Assembly: GCA_025667525.1 (NCBI GenBank)
Contig: CM046882.1
Span: 213,760,592 to 213,824,591, forward strand
Direction of reading: 5' to 3'
DNA: 64,000 nt
From: Glebionis coronaria
Lineage: Eukaryota; Streptophyta; Magnoliopsida; Asterales; Asteraceae
Positions 33,110-47,345 of this stretch are shown here, in pieces (the first letter of the stretch is position 1; each line of letters begins with the position of its first letter). The notes under the pieces were generated by a model. The model searched no databases and was not told where the DNA came from. It worked only from the letters and a program-made list of their open reading frames with translations. The position numbers and the translations under genes were made by a program.

Positions 33110-33230
33110 TGTGAGTTGGATGTGTCTTTCAGGTTTAGACAAGGAAACAACAAGTTAGGTAAATTGGATATTCTCGGACCAAGTATTCTCTGGCTCGTTG
33201 GTGCTAGAGATGACACTAAATCTAGTGTTA
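33110..33230 (+). pseudogene. Possible decayed integrase C-terminal segment, plus strand, in D
   Basis: The plus-strand reading LGKLDILGPSILWLVGA resembles the conserved GKL-x-RY-(I/L)GP-x-x-(I/L)-x-x-VG block at the end of Gypsy chromovirus integrases. If real, it lies opposite to the gag of the same element, which would mean an internal inversion or a separate fragment. The likeness is short and has gaps. Confidence 0.3.
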
Positions 33231-33569
33231 AATATATCGGGGTTATGGCTCCCCAGTATAATCAAGGTTTCATCTCACCAAGGTACAAAAACCCATTTTT
33301 GGCTATATAGGATAGTCGCATGATACTTGTTAGTCAATTTGTGCTAATAATGACCTCAAAGCTATCAGGGCTTTCTAGGATCTGTTTGATGTAAAACGGC
33401 GATTTGAAAAGTTTTAAGGATCAACCTCGAATGATGGTGTTTAACTATCATAAACTTTCCGTCGACTATTCCATAGTATAATAGGAGCCTAGAACTATCG
33501 GAGGGATTTCCATTACCTTACTAAATTTAGCAATTATAGTGCTTTGGTCTACACATGTATCAGACAAGA

Positions 33570-34856
33570 TAGATGTATATCACTGGTTTGGTAAGAACGT
33601 ACCAGGTACGATGTTGGAGCCTGGGTTTGTTGGGGAATTGCCAGCCATGTACACTTGCGAAGGAGTTCCCTTGTCTTCCTTCTTCTGGTTGGCCCTCTTG
33701 GGACAATAAGGTCTCACGTGCCAGGGGTTCCACACTCGTAACATACCACATCTTTCTTCAGCCCGCTATTGGTCCCGCCAGTGGGGTTTCAGTTTCCTTG
33801 TTGCCCACTTCCACTCCCTCGTGCGTTGGACTTGCGCTTGTTGCTGTTTCCAGGATTGGTGTTGGGTCGACCTGGGGTAGCAACATTAGTTGGAAAATCA
33901 CGAGCAAAATGGCCTTGTTAACCGCACTTGTAGTATCCTTGACATTGTCCTCCAGCAACATGATGGTAGTTGCACTTCGAACACTTGGGCTTTGTCCCTC
34001 AGTAGTTCTTGGTGCGGGTTGTCGGGGTTGCAAAATTGTGCTTTTTGGAAGGCTGTTGGTGCTGGCTACGAGAGTTTTCATCGGATTTACTCTTGTTGTC
34101 TGTTTGCCTCTCGGGCAGATTGCGGGCTCGCTTGTTGATCAGCTCAGTCGCAAATTCCATGGCACCTTCAACAGTGGTGGGTCGTGAAGCTAGCACACTG
34201 TCATGAATGTTGTCAGGGAGTCCGCTGACATACTTTTCAATCTTGTCACTCCTTAGAGGAAACATTCTGGTGCACATCAAGCTTAACTCTTGAAATCTTT
34301 GGTTGTACCAAATGATATCATTGTTCTTACACTTGAGATCCCACAACTCGACTTCCAACTTCTTTATTTCTCCTCTGGGACAGTACTTCTCAGTCATTCT
34401 TTCCTTGAGGTTGGCCCAAGTGAGAGTATAATCAGCGTCATGTCCAAGGATAGCGACCATAGAGTTCCACCAGGTAAGGGCACTCTCAAGTAGGGTGCAC
34501 GTGGCAAACTTAACTTTGTTCTCGTCAGCACAACCACTGATGCGGAAGACTGTCTCTAGCCTTTCAAACCACTGCATCAGTTCAACAACTCCTTCTTTCC
34601 CTCGGTAGTATGAGGGTTTACATTTTAAGAAGTCGGGGTAAGAGCAACCCTTTTTGGTGTTGTTTCTGCGAGCGTTGGAGTTTGGATCATTGTTTGTGTT
34701 TGGGTTAGATCCTCTGGCTGCCATAGCTGCTGTGATGCCTTCACTTATCATTTCCCGCAGTTGTGCGGTGGTGACAATTCGTGTAGCTTCTAGGGATTCA
34801 GCATTGTCGGCACTAGAAGTGGTTTCATTATTGGGATTTGACCTCGTAATCACCAT
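33570..34856 (-). pseudogene. Gag of element D, frameshifted in the zinc-knuckle region
   Basis: The minus-strand frame 34856-33999 (285 codons, start MVITRSNP) covers the capsid: FLKCKPSYYRG, WFERLETVF, ALTWWNSMVA, YCPRGEIKKLEVELWDLK. This is the usual Gypsy chromovirus gag pattern. Below 34000 another minus frame continues with cysteine-histidine knuckles. One of them has the form C-x2-C and a second has CX..CGxxGHFARD, with an in-frame stop inside. A further CYECG block lies near 33740. So capsid and nucleocapsid are present but no longer in one frame, and the protease is absent. The 204-codon plus-strand frame over this stretch is its antisense shadow. Confidence 0.8.
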
Positions 34857-35232
34857 TTGTCTATAATTATATACAAAATGAGATTATTAGTTCAAGCATT
34901 AGTACAGCTTTTATATTATTTGCACGAGGAAACTTATGCACTGATTTCATAACAAATTTGGACAACCTGTTAATGATCTCATAATATAATACATTGCACA
35001 GCAGATATAATAAAGAAAGTGGTTACATGTTATTTCCATGAGAAATTTAACAGTCATCTTAGCATAACACAATCTAAGTCATAGGCCTGTCGAGCCTAAT
35101 CCAATGTACTGATACACACAGTCTTTAAAAACATCATATCCCAAAGTTACATGTCCCGAAAGAAAGAAAAGATAAAGTACAGGATTACATCACAAAAAGC
35201 TGAACAAGAGATAAAAGTACAAAGGCCCTATG
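34857..35232 (-). other. Spacer between upstream ORF region and gag in D
   Basis: About 375 AT-rich bases with no reading frame of note on the minus strand. It separates the upstream coding-like region from the gag start at 34856. Confidence 0.5.
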
Positions 35233-36143
35233 TCATGATAGCCGGGATGCAACCCGTGAGCTTATCATGACATACAAGAAGTCTAGTACGTCTATGCTAA
35301 TCCTGCCTGGATGGTCCACTAGATGATGTCGGGGCTGACGGTGCGGATGGAGCTGGTAGGGCTGCAGAATTTCTTCGGGTGTTCCACAAAGTCCGAACAG
35401 TCGTTCGGGTCTTCTTGAGCGTACGGAGTGCAGACAGTAGCTGGTTCTGGAGCCTATCGACGATCCCTCGGAGATAAGCCATCTCCCTAGTAACCCCATC
35501 ATGCCGGATAGTGGCGAGATCAAAGAAGATGGATAATGATTGCTCCTAAGTGGCAAGGGCAGCATGGGTCTGATGCTGCAGACCCTCCATGACCTGAATG
35601 CGCTGGTGGAGGTGGTAGTTCTCATCCAATAACCATTTCAGCGCCTCGTCCGTCCTAGCCTGGATGCCCTTAGCAGTCTGGGAATCTCCCCTCATAGTGC
35701 GGGTGTCGATACGCTCATAGATGACGGCGTGGCCCTGTTGACTGACTGTCAACTGGCTGCGAAGGTCGGATATCTCTTGCTCGTGGCGAGCAGCCAATGC
35801 GGAGATCTGGGCCTGGACGGAATCGACACGTCCCGCCCCGGAGCCTTCCCCGGCTCATAAGTGGAGACGGGTGCGGGTTCGGAGAAATAGCCTGATGAAA
35901 AGGACAGAGGCATGGAAGATGGTATGCTAGAAGGGACTGGTCCTCCTCCATAGAGGTTGGGGCCGGTGTGGCTGATGTTGAGATAGAAAAAGGGTCCTCT
36001 GGGAGTACAGCTTCGGTGGCTGGGTCATCCTCTGAATCCGAGGCTGACAACCATCCACACTGCGTCGATCCTGGGGATGAAAAAACAACTGGAGTAGGAG
36101 GTACTCTGGGTAGAAGAGTCGTGGATGCAATAGGCGGAGTCAT
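35233..36143 (-). pseudogene. Frameshifted ORF upstream of gag in D
   Basis: Three overlapping minus-strand frames, 36143-35715 (start MTPPIAST), 35797-35546 and 35625-35233, together look like one former protein. The first part is Pro/Ser-rich with an acidic block (SDSEDDP, VLPEDPFSIS). The second is helical and coiled-coil-like (EQEISDLRSQL, DEALKWLLDEN). As I recall, similar acidic-then-coiled-coil N-terminal extensions of Gypsy gag are common in Asteraceae. I cannot say whether this was once joined to gag or was a separate ORF. Confidence 0.55.
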
Positions 36144-36737
<594 letters not shown>

Positions 36738-36755
36738 ACTAATGCTCTGCTACCA
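36738..36755 (-). other. Primer binding site of element D (tRNA-Met type)
   Basis: The minus strand reads TGGTAGCAGAGCATTAGT, five bases from the LTR start at 36761. It differs from the canonical TGGTATCAGAGC at one position. Confidence 0.8.
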
Positions 36756-39700
36756 TTCTTTGTGACACCCCGGGTAGGGTCAAAATATGCGGAAAATATC
36801 CCCGGAGACGTCACAAGGGTGAATCGATAGCATATAGTCCATAGAGCATAAGATAAAAATTATTTAAATCATATTACATGTTTGATAACAAATAAATTAA
36901 AAATTGTCTTAAACACGACAGAAGTTGATTGTTTATGTTTCCCAAATAGAACCCCGGACGAGTCCTACAATGCAGATTACTAAGATGTTGGAGACCATGC
37001 ACACACCACGTACTAACTTCATATTCCTGTGCAAAACATACTAACGGGGGTCAAAATAAAGTTGGTGAATTTACAAATTTTAACAATTAATTAGTTTGGA
37101 CATTCAATAATCATAGAAGTAATAATGCACAAAGCATTCTTACTAAAATGTAAATAACATTTGTTTATCATTAAAAACTGAAGCTTAACCCCATAGTCCT
37201 CAACAGATGAGGACGTAGTGTCTTACAAAAATACACCCATTCCAGTTCCAACATGGTATACGTCTGTTGTCCCGGCCAAGGCACAGTGAGCATGACTCAC
37301 TCAGACGGGGATGGTCAATACCTAATAGATATATTTATAACATTCGGGCGATTTACAACAATTTAACAGTTTCAACAATAATCAATCATAATCAAGTTTA
37401 TGCAATTCAGTTATGTCCAATATATGTTTGCATATTTTCTTTCCCAAAAGGGAAAGTTTTATCAAAGTTTATGTGGGGCTGTAAACTCACCTGGGAGTAG
37501 GCAATTGCTTGTTTAACACGGATATCCAATTAAAGCTCACACCAAAGTTATGCCTAATCAGATAGTACAGTCTTAATAGATAGTACAAAGAACATATATG
37601 TATGCTTATACGGATTTTATTCAGTTCATTCATACTATGGTATTTATCTAAATAACCATAGTTCAAGTAGCATCAATATTCATTTAACTTATTTATATAA
37701 GTTTCATTTCTAAGTTCACATCAAATGTTTAACTATTAATATTAGTTAGCATACATGTATTTATAGTAATCATTCAATTTACAATTAAGTTTTATATTTA
37801 AGTAGACATAAAAGAAAATGTTTCACTTAAAATATTAATTTATGTTTATAGTGCTTGTATCAATAACATCTAATTAAATTTATAACCAAGTTCTATATTT
37901 AAGTAAACATAAGGGATTTACTTATAATATATTTACGTGGTAACATTTAATTTCATTAATGTTCATATAATTTTGTTTCTTAAAAGTATATGAGCACATG
38001 TATTAATAACAAACATTCATCTTGTTTATACATTTTATCTTGTAAAGCAAATATAAATAAATATTTCATAAAAAAATATTATTTTTATTTAACTCTAAAG
38101 TTTTCATAAACTATTTAATATTTATAAAATAATTTATTTATCACAAACTTAAGTTTTATACATTAATCCTTATGATCTAGATTTTTAATTATGTTTTATT
38201 AGAATTAAAATAGATTTTAGAGTTAGGGCTTGTTAATGTTTCGGAACATGGCAAAACTAGTCCCTCCATATTTTTAAACAAGTAAACTTTCGGATTTTAC
38301 ATATTTAGTACCTAGGGCTTGTTATAGTTTCGGCTTATGGCAGATTTGGTCCACTAGTTATATCTAGGTTTTGTAACTTTACTAAATTTACAAAAACAGC
38401 CCCTAGGGCTTCTTTAGGTTTCAGCAATTTACAAAAATAGTCCTTAGGGTTTTAAAATGACAAAATAACTTTTAGAAACTTCCAAAATGGTCCCTAGGGT
38501 TTAATTCGCCACGGATAGTAATTATTAAACCCTAGAATTTTGGATATTTACATTTCCAGTCCTTGTGCTTACTAGTTTATCAAAACAAGTTTTATAAGTT
38601 ACGGTTTTAGTCCTTAAGTTTTGTAAATTGTCCATTTCATCCAAAAAGTTTTTATAAATTATATTTTATTATAAAAACTTTTATTTTAACATTTAAACTT
38701 TATATGGGCTCGTTAAATGGGCTAAACATTTAATGGGCTATTTTAGTGGGCTTAAATATACTTCAAGTTCACTAATTTACTTAAATGGGCCTTTAAATCA
38801 TTTACTGGGCTTAATACATTTTAAGCCCCTTTTATTTAGGTAAATGGGCCTAAGTGTGATCCTAAGTCCATTTAAGTCACTATAATTTATTAAATGGGCT
38901 TATTGGGTTCATTTAAGTTTTAGGTTAACTTTTCATGGACTTAATTAGTCCATTCACATTAATTTACATTTTATGTATATTTTTACTTAGGATACTCTTA
39001 TAAGCTTATTATGAGCTTATTAATATTTAGTTTTCAATCTAAATAGATGAATAAAACTTAAAAATTCATTTTATGTGTTATACCAAATTAGATCTAGGTG
39101 TGTCATAAGGTTACAAGTAAGTCATAAGCCCTAGTAGAAGCTTATAACCCACGGCCTACATTAGTTATGGCTTATTAAGATAAGTCAAGTATTATTTTAA
39201 GGTTGCATGTAGTTTATATGTGTTACAAAATTAGATCTAACTATGTACACATCAAGAAAATAAGTCACAACTTCAAAATAAGATCTAAACTATGTTTAGG
39301 CCTAACAATCAAACATAGATCCATGTAGCCACATATATAGCTCACGGCTATGTTTTTAGATCTTGGTATTTCCAAGTTGAATACTTTAACTAGTTTTTAA
39401 CTCTTGTAAATATTTACAAAAACACATTATGATTATCTATGTTACATGCATGTTTCCAAGGCTACTATTATTCCAAGAAACAATGTATAGCCCACGGCTA
39501 TATTTTTTCCTCCCAATATTCCCATTAGATCTACTATCTTATTTCATGTATACCATGTTAAGTTAACACTTATCATTAGATCTAGGTTTTTATAAGCATG
39601 CATGTACATCTAACCCATTTTAGGGTCATATGTAACCAACGGCTATATATATTCAAATAAGTTACTTTGATGATTTTTAATAGTTCAGTTAACATGTAAC

Positions 39701-41376
39701 ATTTCATGTTCCACTTTTCAAAACTTAGTAGACAAATCATATGGCCTTTACTCATTTTAGCCGTGACCTTTAAGGTCATGGTTTTCATGATTTTTATGTT
39801 TCACAAGTTCTTTTCATGAGATCTATGGTTATTGGTTAACCAAAGTCCCATAAACAAGATATGGTTATTGGTTAACATAAGTCATAAGTTTCTTATTAAA
39901 AAGATTTTGAATCATGATCATGGTTTGTATAAATATGTCGTGACCCATAAAGGCCATAACCTTACCAAATCTTGATTTTTAACATGTTATTCACTTGTGT
40001 TTATAGATGTATGAAGATGCATGCATGATGAAATGAAATATTATGATGTGTATACCTCTCTTGCCTAAAAGTACCAAAGAGGATCTAGATGAACAAGGAG
40101 ATATAAGATCTACTCAAGATTATGAAGAAAACCCTAATATAAATCAAGTCGTGGCCTTAAAGATTTGGCTAGGGCTTGTTTATAGTGGTTCCAAGAGTAA
40201 TGATGCTACCAAATGATTTGTAATCAAGTTGGGACAAAGATTTAGTTGATTTAATGAATCAACTTTGGAGTTTTGTGGCTTATAGCCGAAATATTAAGAG
40301 AGCTGGATGAAGAGAGAAGTGAGGTTGGATGTAGGAGTGATGGGAATGTGTGTGTTTCGGCTTAAAGATGAGAGAGGGAAAGAGAATGCAAAAGGCATGA
40401 TTGCCTTGGTAAGGACATTTGTGCCAAGTGTAAGCTCTTCCCTTTCTAAGACAACCCTTCTTCTTCCACATATGCATGTGTGTGCCGTGTAAGGCTATCC
40501 AAAGAAAAGGGTGGGCTTGAGTTGGGCTAGAACATAAGGAATACATAACTTTGGGCTAGTCCAAGAATGTTTAGGGATACCTATACTATGCGTACACACA
40601 TATACGGCCACATAACCATGGTGTAGCATACTCTTCCAATTTTTGTTAAGTGTTGTTTCATCAAATGTTGGTTATGCATTTTTACTACTTGTTTTATGTA
40701 CATAGCGTACATAGTCAACTTATTATAGCAAGCATGTATGTAAAATATATGTGCACATTTGATGAGACTGCTTTTGTACATAGTCTCATCGTCCAAAAAG
40801 GGCTTAAAATGCATTAAATATCATCAAAATACCCATATATATGCTTGTGTTTGTTTCTTGTGTATTTTAGGTACGGATATTGAGAAAATGACAAAAGATC
40901 ACAAGAATCATGCAAAACGGAACACGGGAAATGAAGCCGCACATTGAACCAAGCCCTAATGAAGAATTTTCCAAGAAAACCCTTGAAGATTTGAATATTT
41001 ATGAAGAAGGGTCCTCCAATATGGAAGGATTGACACTTTATACCCTTGTATCTTCATAATTACAAGTTTGGTCCCTAAAGTTTGTCAATATTGCAAAAAG
41101 GGCCCTCCACTTTGAAGAATTGGCAATTTTAGTCCCTCAACAAAACTAAAATGTCAATATTTATCCTCCTCAAAGTCAAATAAACCAAGTAGGACTCCAA
41201 GTTACAAGAATTACAAGTTTGGTCCTTTGAAAATATGAAAATTACCAAAAGGACCCTTGACTTTGAAGAAATGGAAAAAATGGTCCCTCATTAATCATGA
41301 CTTGGCAATTTCAGTCCTCCAAGAAGTAAAAAAAAAAAGTCAAGACCATTATCAATCAAGAAAATACCAAATCAGT

Positions 41377-44300
41377 TGTAACACCCCCAAATTTATACAA
41401 CTCAGTACAGCGGAAGACTCGTTGGTGTTACGGGATAGCACATTACTCACATCATAGACAACGCATAAAAATCGCGTCGTTTAATAATAAATAATTTCCA
41501 TTCATAAATATCAAAGTTACATCGGTCCCAAGTCATATTATTTCATACAAAGTTTTACAAAATATTTGAATGGAAAATATTGGTTAAGTACGGGCCATGA
41601 ATTCTTGTCGTCTTCCCGAGAATTACCTTCAAGTACCTGAGATAAAAGATGTTAAAAGAAAAGGTCAGCGATAACGCCGAGTGAATTCATAGAGTTTAAT
41701 AAATCATCAATATAATATCGGTATAAAATTATTACCGAAAATCATTTTTGTACAAATCATTTTTATAGGCCATAAAATAGCCAAAGTCATTTTATACAAA
41801 TCCTTATCAAAAATCATAATATAGGCATTTGCCTTAAAAATCATTATACGAGCCAATGTCGTAAAAACATCATACAATACGTCTTATGACGTTGTATAAA
41901 ATCAAATAAAAACCGTTATATGAATATGGTTATGAAAACCAAAACACGAACATAATATCAATAGTATGACCCCGTATTCCTAGTCAGGCAATACATCGTA
42001 ATTCGGTGCGTCTATTAGTATTTCGTTAATTTTGGATTATTATAAGCCGCATGACATTGTTACCTTACTAAACCAACAACGGGTAGCTAACCCGATACCA
42101 ATTTTGCCCATCTAAAGTAGCGTGTCTTCACAAAGGTCACGCTATGGAAATCTTCTCATACATAAATTCGCTTACCAATCAATGTGGCACGACGGGGATC
42201 AACCGTCAAGGCGCGAACTGGGGTGATCGTCCTCAAATAGTACTATTAAATGCATAAGCGTCTACCAAATCCCGGTAGTTCACAATTCATGCTAATGGGA
42301 CTTTTAGTGACATAACCTAACTTTAATAATCCATTTAATTTCATCTATCAGGTCCTTTAATCATTTATCGGGTCATACAATCGGGTCATTCAATCATTAG
42401 GGTCCAAAATTAATAAACAAACAATCGGGACAAATGGTGTCCTAAGTTTATAAAAACTAACATGTTATCTCCCTCGCGGGTTTATAAAAGATTTCATAAA
42501 AACATTTAAAAGAGTGCGAGGCTATGAACTCACGTTGATGTGGGAAGGCGGGTTATCGGCAATTCGGACGTACGGTACGTGCTTCAATCACGGAAACATA
42601 GACAAATAATACTCATCTTAGACTCATGTCCAATGACTTTATAAAAATAACAATTATGTATACATATGATGATTATTTATATATGATGATCAAGTGGGTT
42701 TACATATTCTCGTTTACTCATTCTAGTGTTATATGTCGATAATTTTTATACTAGTTTACTAGTTTTACCTATTTACACGTTTTAAGTCCAATAAACTTAT
42801 TATAAGTTATTTAACTTGTTTTAATCTATTTTGTACTTATATTATCAGTATTTAAACTTTCCATGTTGGGCCCAAATGGGTTAAGCCCAATAAGTTCTTT
42901 TTCACATATTTATCTTATTAAGTCCAATTATTAGTTCAATATGTTTAGTTAGCTCGTAAATGTCCGTATTTCTTATAGTTTGGGTTTTATCGGTTTTTAC
43001 TTGTATTAGTTACTTATACATCAGTATATGAGTTTTATAAACTTTACATTAGACGGGTTTGGTCGTCTAAGTTTTATTTGGCGAAAAACGTTAATTTTAC
43101 GGCAATAGCCAAAAAAGTCGTAAAAAACAAGTTTATAGTTTTTATTACTTATAAATATTATTTCACCACCATTTATATAATTTATCCATTTAATTAACCT
43201 TTTATATATTTATATAAATAATTTTTATAAGTTAGTGGGTTTTTATTTTTACATTTTATACATTAAAATGTGAGTGCTTATATAATAATAATAAACATTA
43301 TTTCCAAAAATCTGATTTTTATCTTCATGTTCACCATTTTTACCATATCTAGAGTTATATAATGAATTAGATGCTCATTTTTGGGTGACATGTTCTTCAT
43401 ATTATGTGCTACATTTAACTTAGTTATAGCTACTGCCCATTTTAAGTTTATCATGCCTTAACAGTCCCTACAAAACTGCTTATTCAGATTAGACCACCTA
43501 ACTTGTTTTGATCATATCTCACTCATTATTTTGATTCCATTGCATGGCCAACTCTCACATGTGTATAACATTTTGTACTTACTGTAAATGGATCATACCA
43601 TGCAATTTTATCAGTTCATCTTTTAGTTATCTACTGTTTTAATACAGCCAACTAAATAATCAAGATTTTACCCTCATTTCGTATAGTTATCAACCTTTTT
43701 AAGCATATTTATCAACACTTGATCCCCATACAACATTTTTATCATCATATATACATAATATACATATACAAAATGAAAGAAAATACATTTGTTCTTTACA
43801 AAATAACAAGAGAAAAATGAAGAGGATGATCTTCTTTACCAACCAAGTGTTTTCCTTGTTTTTGGAAGACAACAACTTGATGAATACAACAAGTATCTCC
43901 AAGACCATCAAATATCATGAACATATGTTGGAAAATAAGCCCTAGAACATAAGCAATCACCTCCAATGATGTTAATATGGCCACCAAATGATCAAGGCTT
44001 CAAGAGAACTTCTTAATAGAGCTAGTAAACATGTGTTTCATGGCTAGAAGAGATCAAAATGGGTGTTTGTTGCTTAATTTTGGACGACAAGGGGGAGGGT
44101 ATTGAGAGAGTTTGATGTTGGTTTGCATGTAAGGAAATGGTGGAATGAGAAACTAGTTGCTAGTTTTGAGAGTTAGTGGAAAGCTGAAAGCTTACAATGT
44201 AAGCTAGGCTTACACTTGGTGTAAGTTAGCTTAACTTGATGCCACCTTAGTGTGTGGTGTCAAGTGTGCCGTCCACCCTAAGCTAGTGGGGTGGGACAAT

Positions 44301-44820
44301 GTGTTTTGTCCCATCTCACTAGTTTACGGGTATTCCTCGATTCTAGTTTTCTCGATTTGCGTGCCCTCAGGTCGTTTTACGAAAAACGTTTTTATAAATT
44401 ATGAATCAACGTCACAAAACGAATCCAATAAAAATTGTCTCATCAAAAACGGAGTTCGAAAACGTAAATACGTAATCCTAGGTTTCCGGTTTAGTCGTAA
44501 AGGACGTTAAAATAAAATCGTAAGTCCTAATCTCTTCTCGTAAATTTCTGATTTTATGAACCAACACAAATTTAAAACTCCAAAATAATATTCACAGATA
44601 AATTTATTTTCTGAAATGTCGGACTGTCACCAAAGACGGTGTATGTAAACGTAAGCACGTAACGTTGAATCCTCCGGTTTAGACGTAGTCAATGCTACTT
44701 CAAGACGTAAATCCAAATTTCTTCCCAAAAATAAGTGAGTTCATATTGTAATCATTAAAATAATGTTTTCAAATAAATATTGAGAATAAAATATTGACCA
44801 TAAATTGACGGATTGTCACA
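41377..44820 (-). repeat. 3' LTR of B (left copy)
   Basis: It parallels 50130-53574 throughout, with scattered single-base changes and very few indels. Small frames inside it (for example near 43700-43990 and 44250) recur in the other LTR and show no known domain. Confidence 0.92.
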
Positions 44821-45839
44821 GCATTTACCCCTAAACAGGATCTTTGTCCTCAAAGATCATCTTACCTTACTACTCGCTTCTTATAGAGTTAAAGCCATGT
44901 GGGTATTTCCTCCACATTCGGTCTTTTCTCACAAGTGTAACCCATTATAATACGCGAGTTTCATTAAACATAACTACGGGAATAAGATCAGGCTAAATGT
45001 TGACTTACTTTCTCTATCCATGATGTTCACGGGTTTATGATGAATGCAACTTTTCGCCGATCTAAGCTTTACTAAGAACAATCAGATTTTCACTTGATAG
45101 ATATTCCATCAAGTTCGATTTACGAAACATAATTCACGCAGTTCTTGAAGTCCTAGGGTAGATCCGGCTTATATGCCTTTCAATCCCAACTTTTACATCA
45201 TCTCAATGTTCCCATACAACGGGGACTTATATCCCATGATTTGTCAGATCATGAATTCATTTTCCCAAGGTTAAAAATTGTGGCATAACTTCGCTACCCA
45301 TTTGGCACTTCAAGAACTATATTTCACATTCACATAACCTCTTGCCCACTATCGGCAGTTAATAATCAAATCCTAATTTCAACAATCATTTCAGATCTCG
45401 CGGTTCGGGTATTTTGCAAGGCTAGGTTCGCCATCATAGGAAACCTTAAACCTAAAAGACATGTCCAACTCACAGTGGGTGTATGTCGGATGTCTTCATC
45501 TCAACTTCTGCTTATAGATGCTCTAATATTTAGATCCTAACAAGATTCGATCTCGATCCTAATACGATGATTATCAAGGATAATCTCTCCAAAGGAAAAC
45601 GATTATATGGTTCATTACCAAAGGTCAATCATTTAAACATAAAACAGCACTTATATTACTTTGTATCGTTACTTTACCTCGTCCCTTCGATTTGGGGTGG
45701 TACATAGTACTCTCATCAAGGTTCGTTCTTAATGATTTCTGAGCAAATTTCTAGAAATTCGATGCGAAGCGAGGATCTTGATAAAGATGTTCGATACAGG
45801 CACACTATGCTTACATAACTCTTTTGCATTTATCATTAA

Positions 45840-45905
45840 CGGGAATGATATTAGCAGATTTGGTCAGTCTGTCGACGATGACCCAAATCGAATCTAATTC
45901 AGATG
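45840..45905 (-). pseudogene. Integrase fragment of B
   Basis: The minus strand reads DSIWVIVDRLTKSANIIPV, matching the conserved start of the Gypsy integrase catalytic core, whose first catalytic Asp lies just upstream in the family. Flanking sequence is too decayed to extend this. It lies downstream of reverse transcriptase in the transcript, the normal Gypsy order. Confidence 0.8.
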
Positions 45906-46989
45906 ATGACCTTAGCAATAGCTAGACGATTACTAATGTATGAGGCGATGTTTGCCTTCATAATTGCCATTAGTACAACTTCTTCAGACAAAGATACTTT
46001 TAGTCAAAAATGACATACATATAATACTTATACTTACAAGATTTCCAATTTAACTACATCTCACAATCTTCCATATTTAGACAATCACAAGTGGTCTGTT
46101 ATACATTTAACGCTATTGGCTTCTCAATTTTAATGGTTCACATTAGCCGTGAAACGTTTTTATTATCTATATTATCCTTTTTACGAACATCGTTTTTTTT
46201 TATATTGTTCGGCAATTTATTTTGCACCATCATTATTAAGGAACATGTCTTAACTGGTTCTTTATCTTTTATACATAATGCGTCGGTATCTATATTCACT
46301 TCTCATGATGATATAATTATCATGTCCACAATTCACTCAGATATTCTTTCTATATAATTATCTATCATTTTTATCAGTTTTTCTTAATCCGACGTTTTAA
46401 GCGTCGATAAGTATTACAAGTAATTAAAGGTTAGATATTTAAATTTTTGTGAAACGTAAACGTATAAATTTTAAATTTCTTAGTTCGACCAATCATATAA
46501 AATGTTCAAAATAAATTTTAAATTTAATTAACAAGATTTTTGTTGATTTATCAAAAATATTTAATAAGATTCGTAAATGTTCGAAAAAACCTTTGTTTAT
46601 ACTTTGGTCAAAATTTTCTTAGTTAAAAGCGAAAAGTGTCGTTTCAAATGTCAAGTCATGGTTTAAATGATTTTCTCAATCCTTCTTAGGTTGTCTTGAG
46701 GTATACACAAACATTTACCCCTAAACAGAAGTTTAGTTAAATGGTTTGTGTATAAGGGAATAATCCCTTAAAAATCCTTTGTTAAATCATTTGTCAAAAC
46801 ATTTCTCCATTACTTTTTGGTAAAATCCAAAGTCTTAAAAGGGCTCTTAACCTTTGAAGAGTCAATATAAATCCCGTTATCTTGTTAATCACACGGTCAA
46901 ATAATGTAAAGGATTAAGTCTTTAATCATATGTTAATTATTCAAGGTACGGGTTTTTATTGTTCGGCCAATTCAGGGCAATCTATAAAT

Positions 46990-47345
46990 AATTATTAACT
47001 TCTTCTTATTCTTATAAACAAACAAATGGTCCTTAATGATCGCAAGCATGAATTTATCAAATTACAGCCTACACACGTGATTCACCATATTTATGAATAC
47101 TACATGTGCATTGGTCAATCCAAACGACATCACGTGAAACTCATAATGTTCATTACAAGTACCGGATGTAGTGATTGGAATAGATAATCCTTTCCGCAGA
47201 TGCGAAGTTGATGATAACCATGCTGAGGATCAAAAACCTTGTAAATGATCGAACAAATCTTCCATTTCGAGTTATGGATATCGTTTTCGATTGTCAATTT
47301 ACTCAGTTCACAGTAATCTATAAATATCAGGAATAATAACACCAT
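46990..47345 (-). pseudogene. Reverse transcriptase fragment of B with lost catalytic site
   Basis: The minus-strand frame from 47345 contains IDYCELSKLTIEN and GYHQLRI, then EFHVMSFGLTNA, all Gypsy reverse-transcriptase landmarks. The same phase continues through one stop to CRL-stop-FDKFMLAIIKDHLFVYKNKK. That last part aligns with the family's YLDKF...IDDIL.YSK, so the two catalytic aspartates are no longer intact. The enzyme cannot be active. Confidence 0.82.

Larger units (their letters stand above)
31595..33569. other. Rearranged, non-coding part of D internal region
   Basis: Next to the LTR edge the minus strand reads CTTTGAGGACAAAGAT then AACGGGATGGTGT, like the polypurine region of B (44821-44860), so this end keeps the minus orientation. 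From about 31795 come 84-base tandem repeats. At 33005-33135 there is an ~85-base direct duplication (two copies of 'cacccattgtgagttggatg'). The rest resembles decayed pol too weakly to annotate. Confidence 0.5.

Noticed and set aside
33573..34187. 204-codon plus-strand frame
   Set aside because: It lies antisense to the recognisable gag of D and shows no domain. It is a shadow of that gene.
43699..44510. Small frames repeated in both LTRs of B
   Set aside because: Repeated only because the LTRs are duplicates; no domain or conserved start context.
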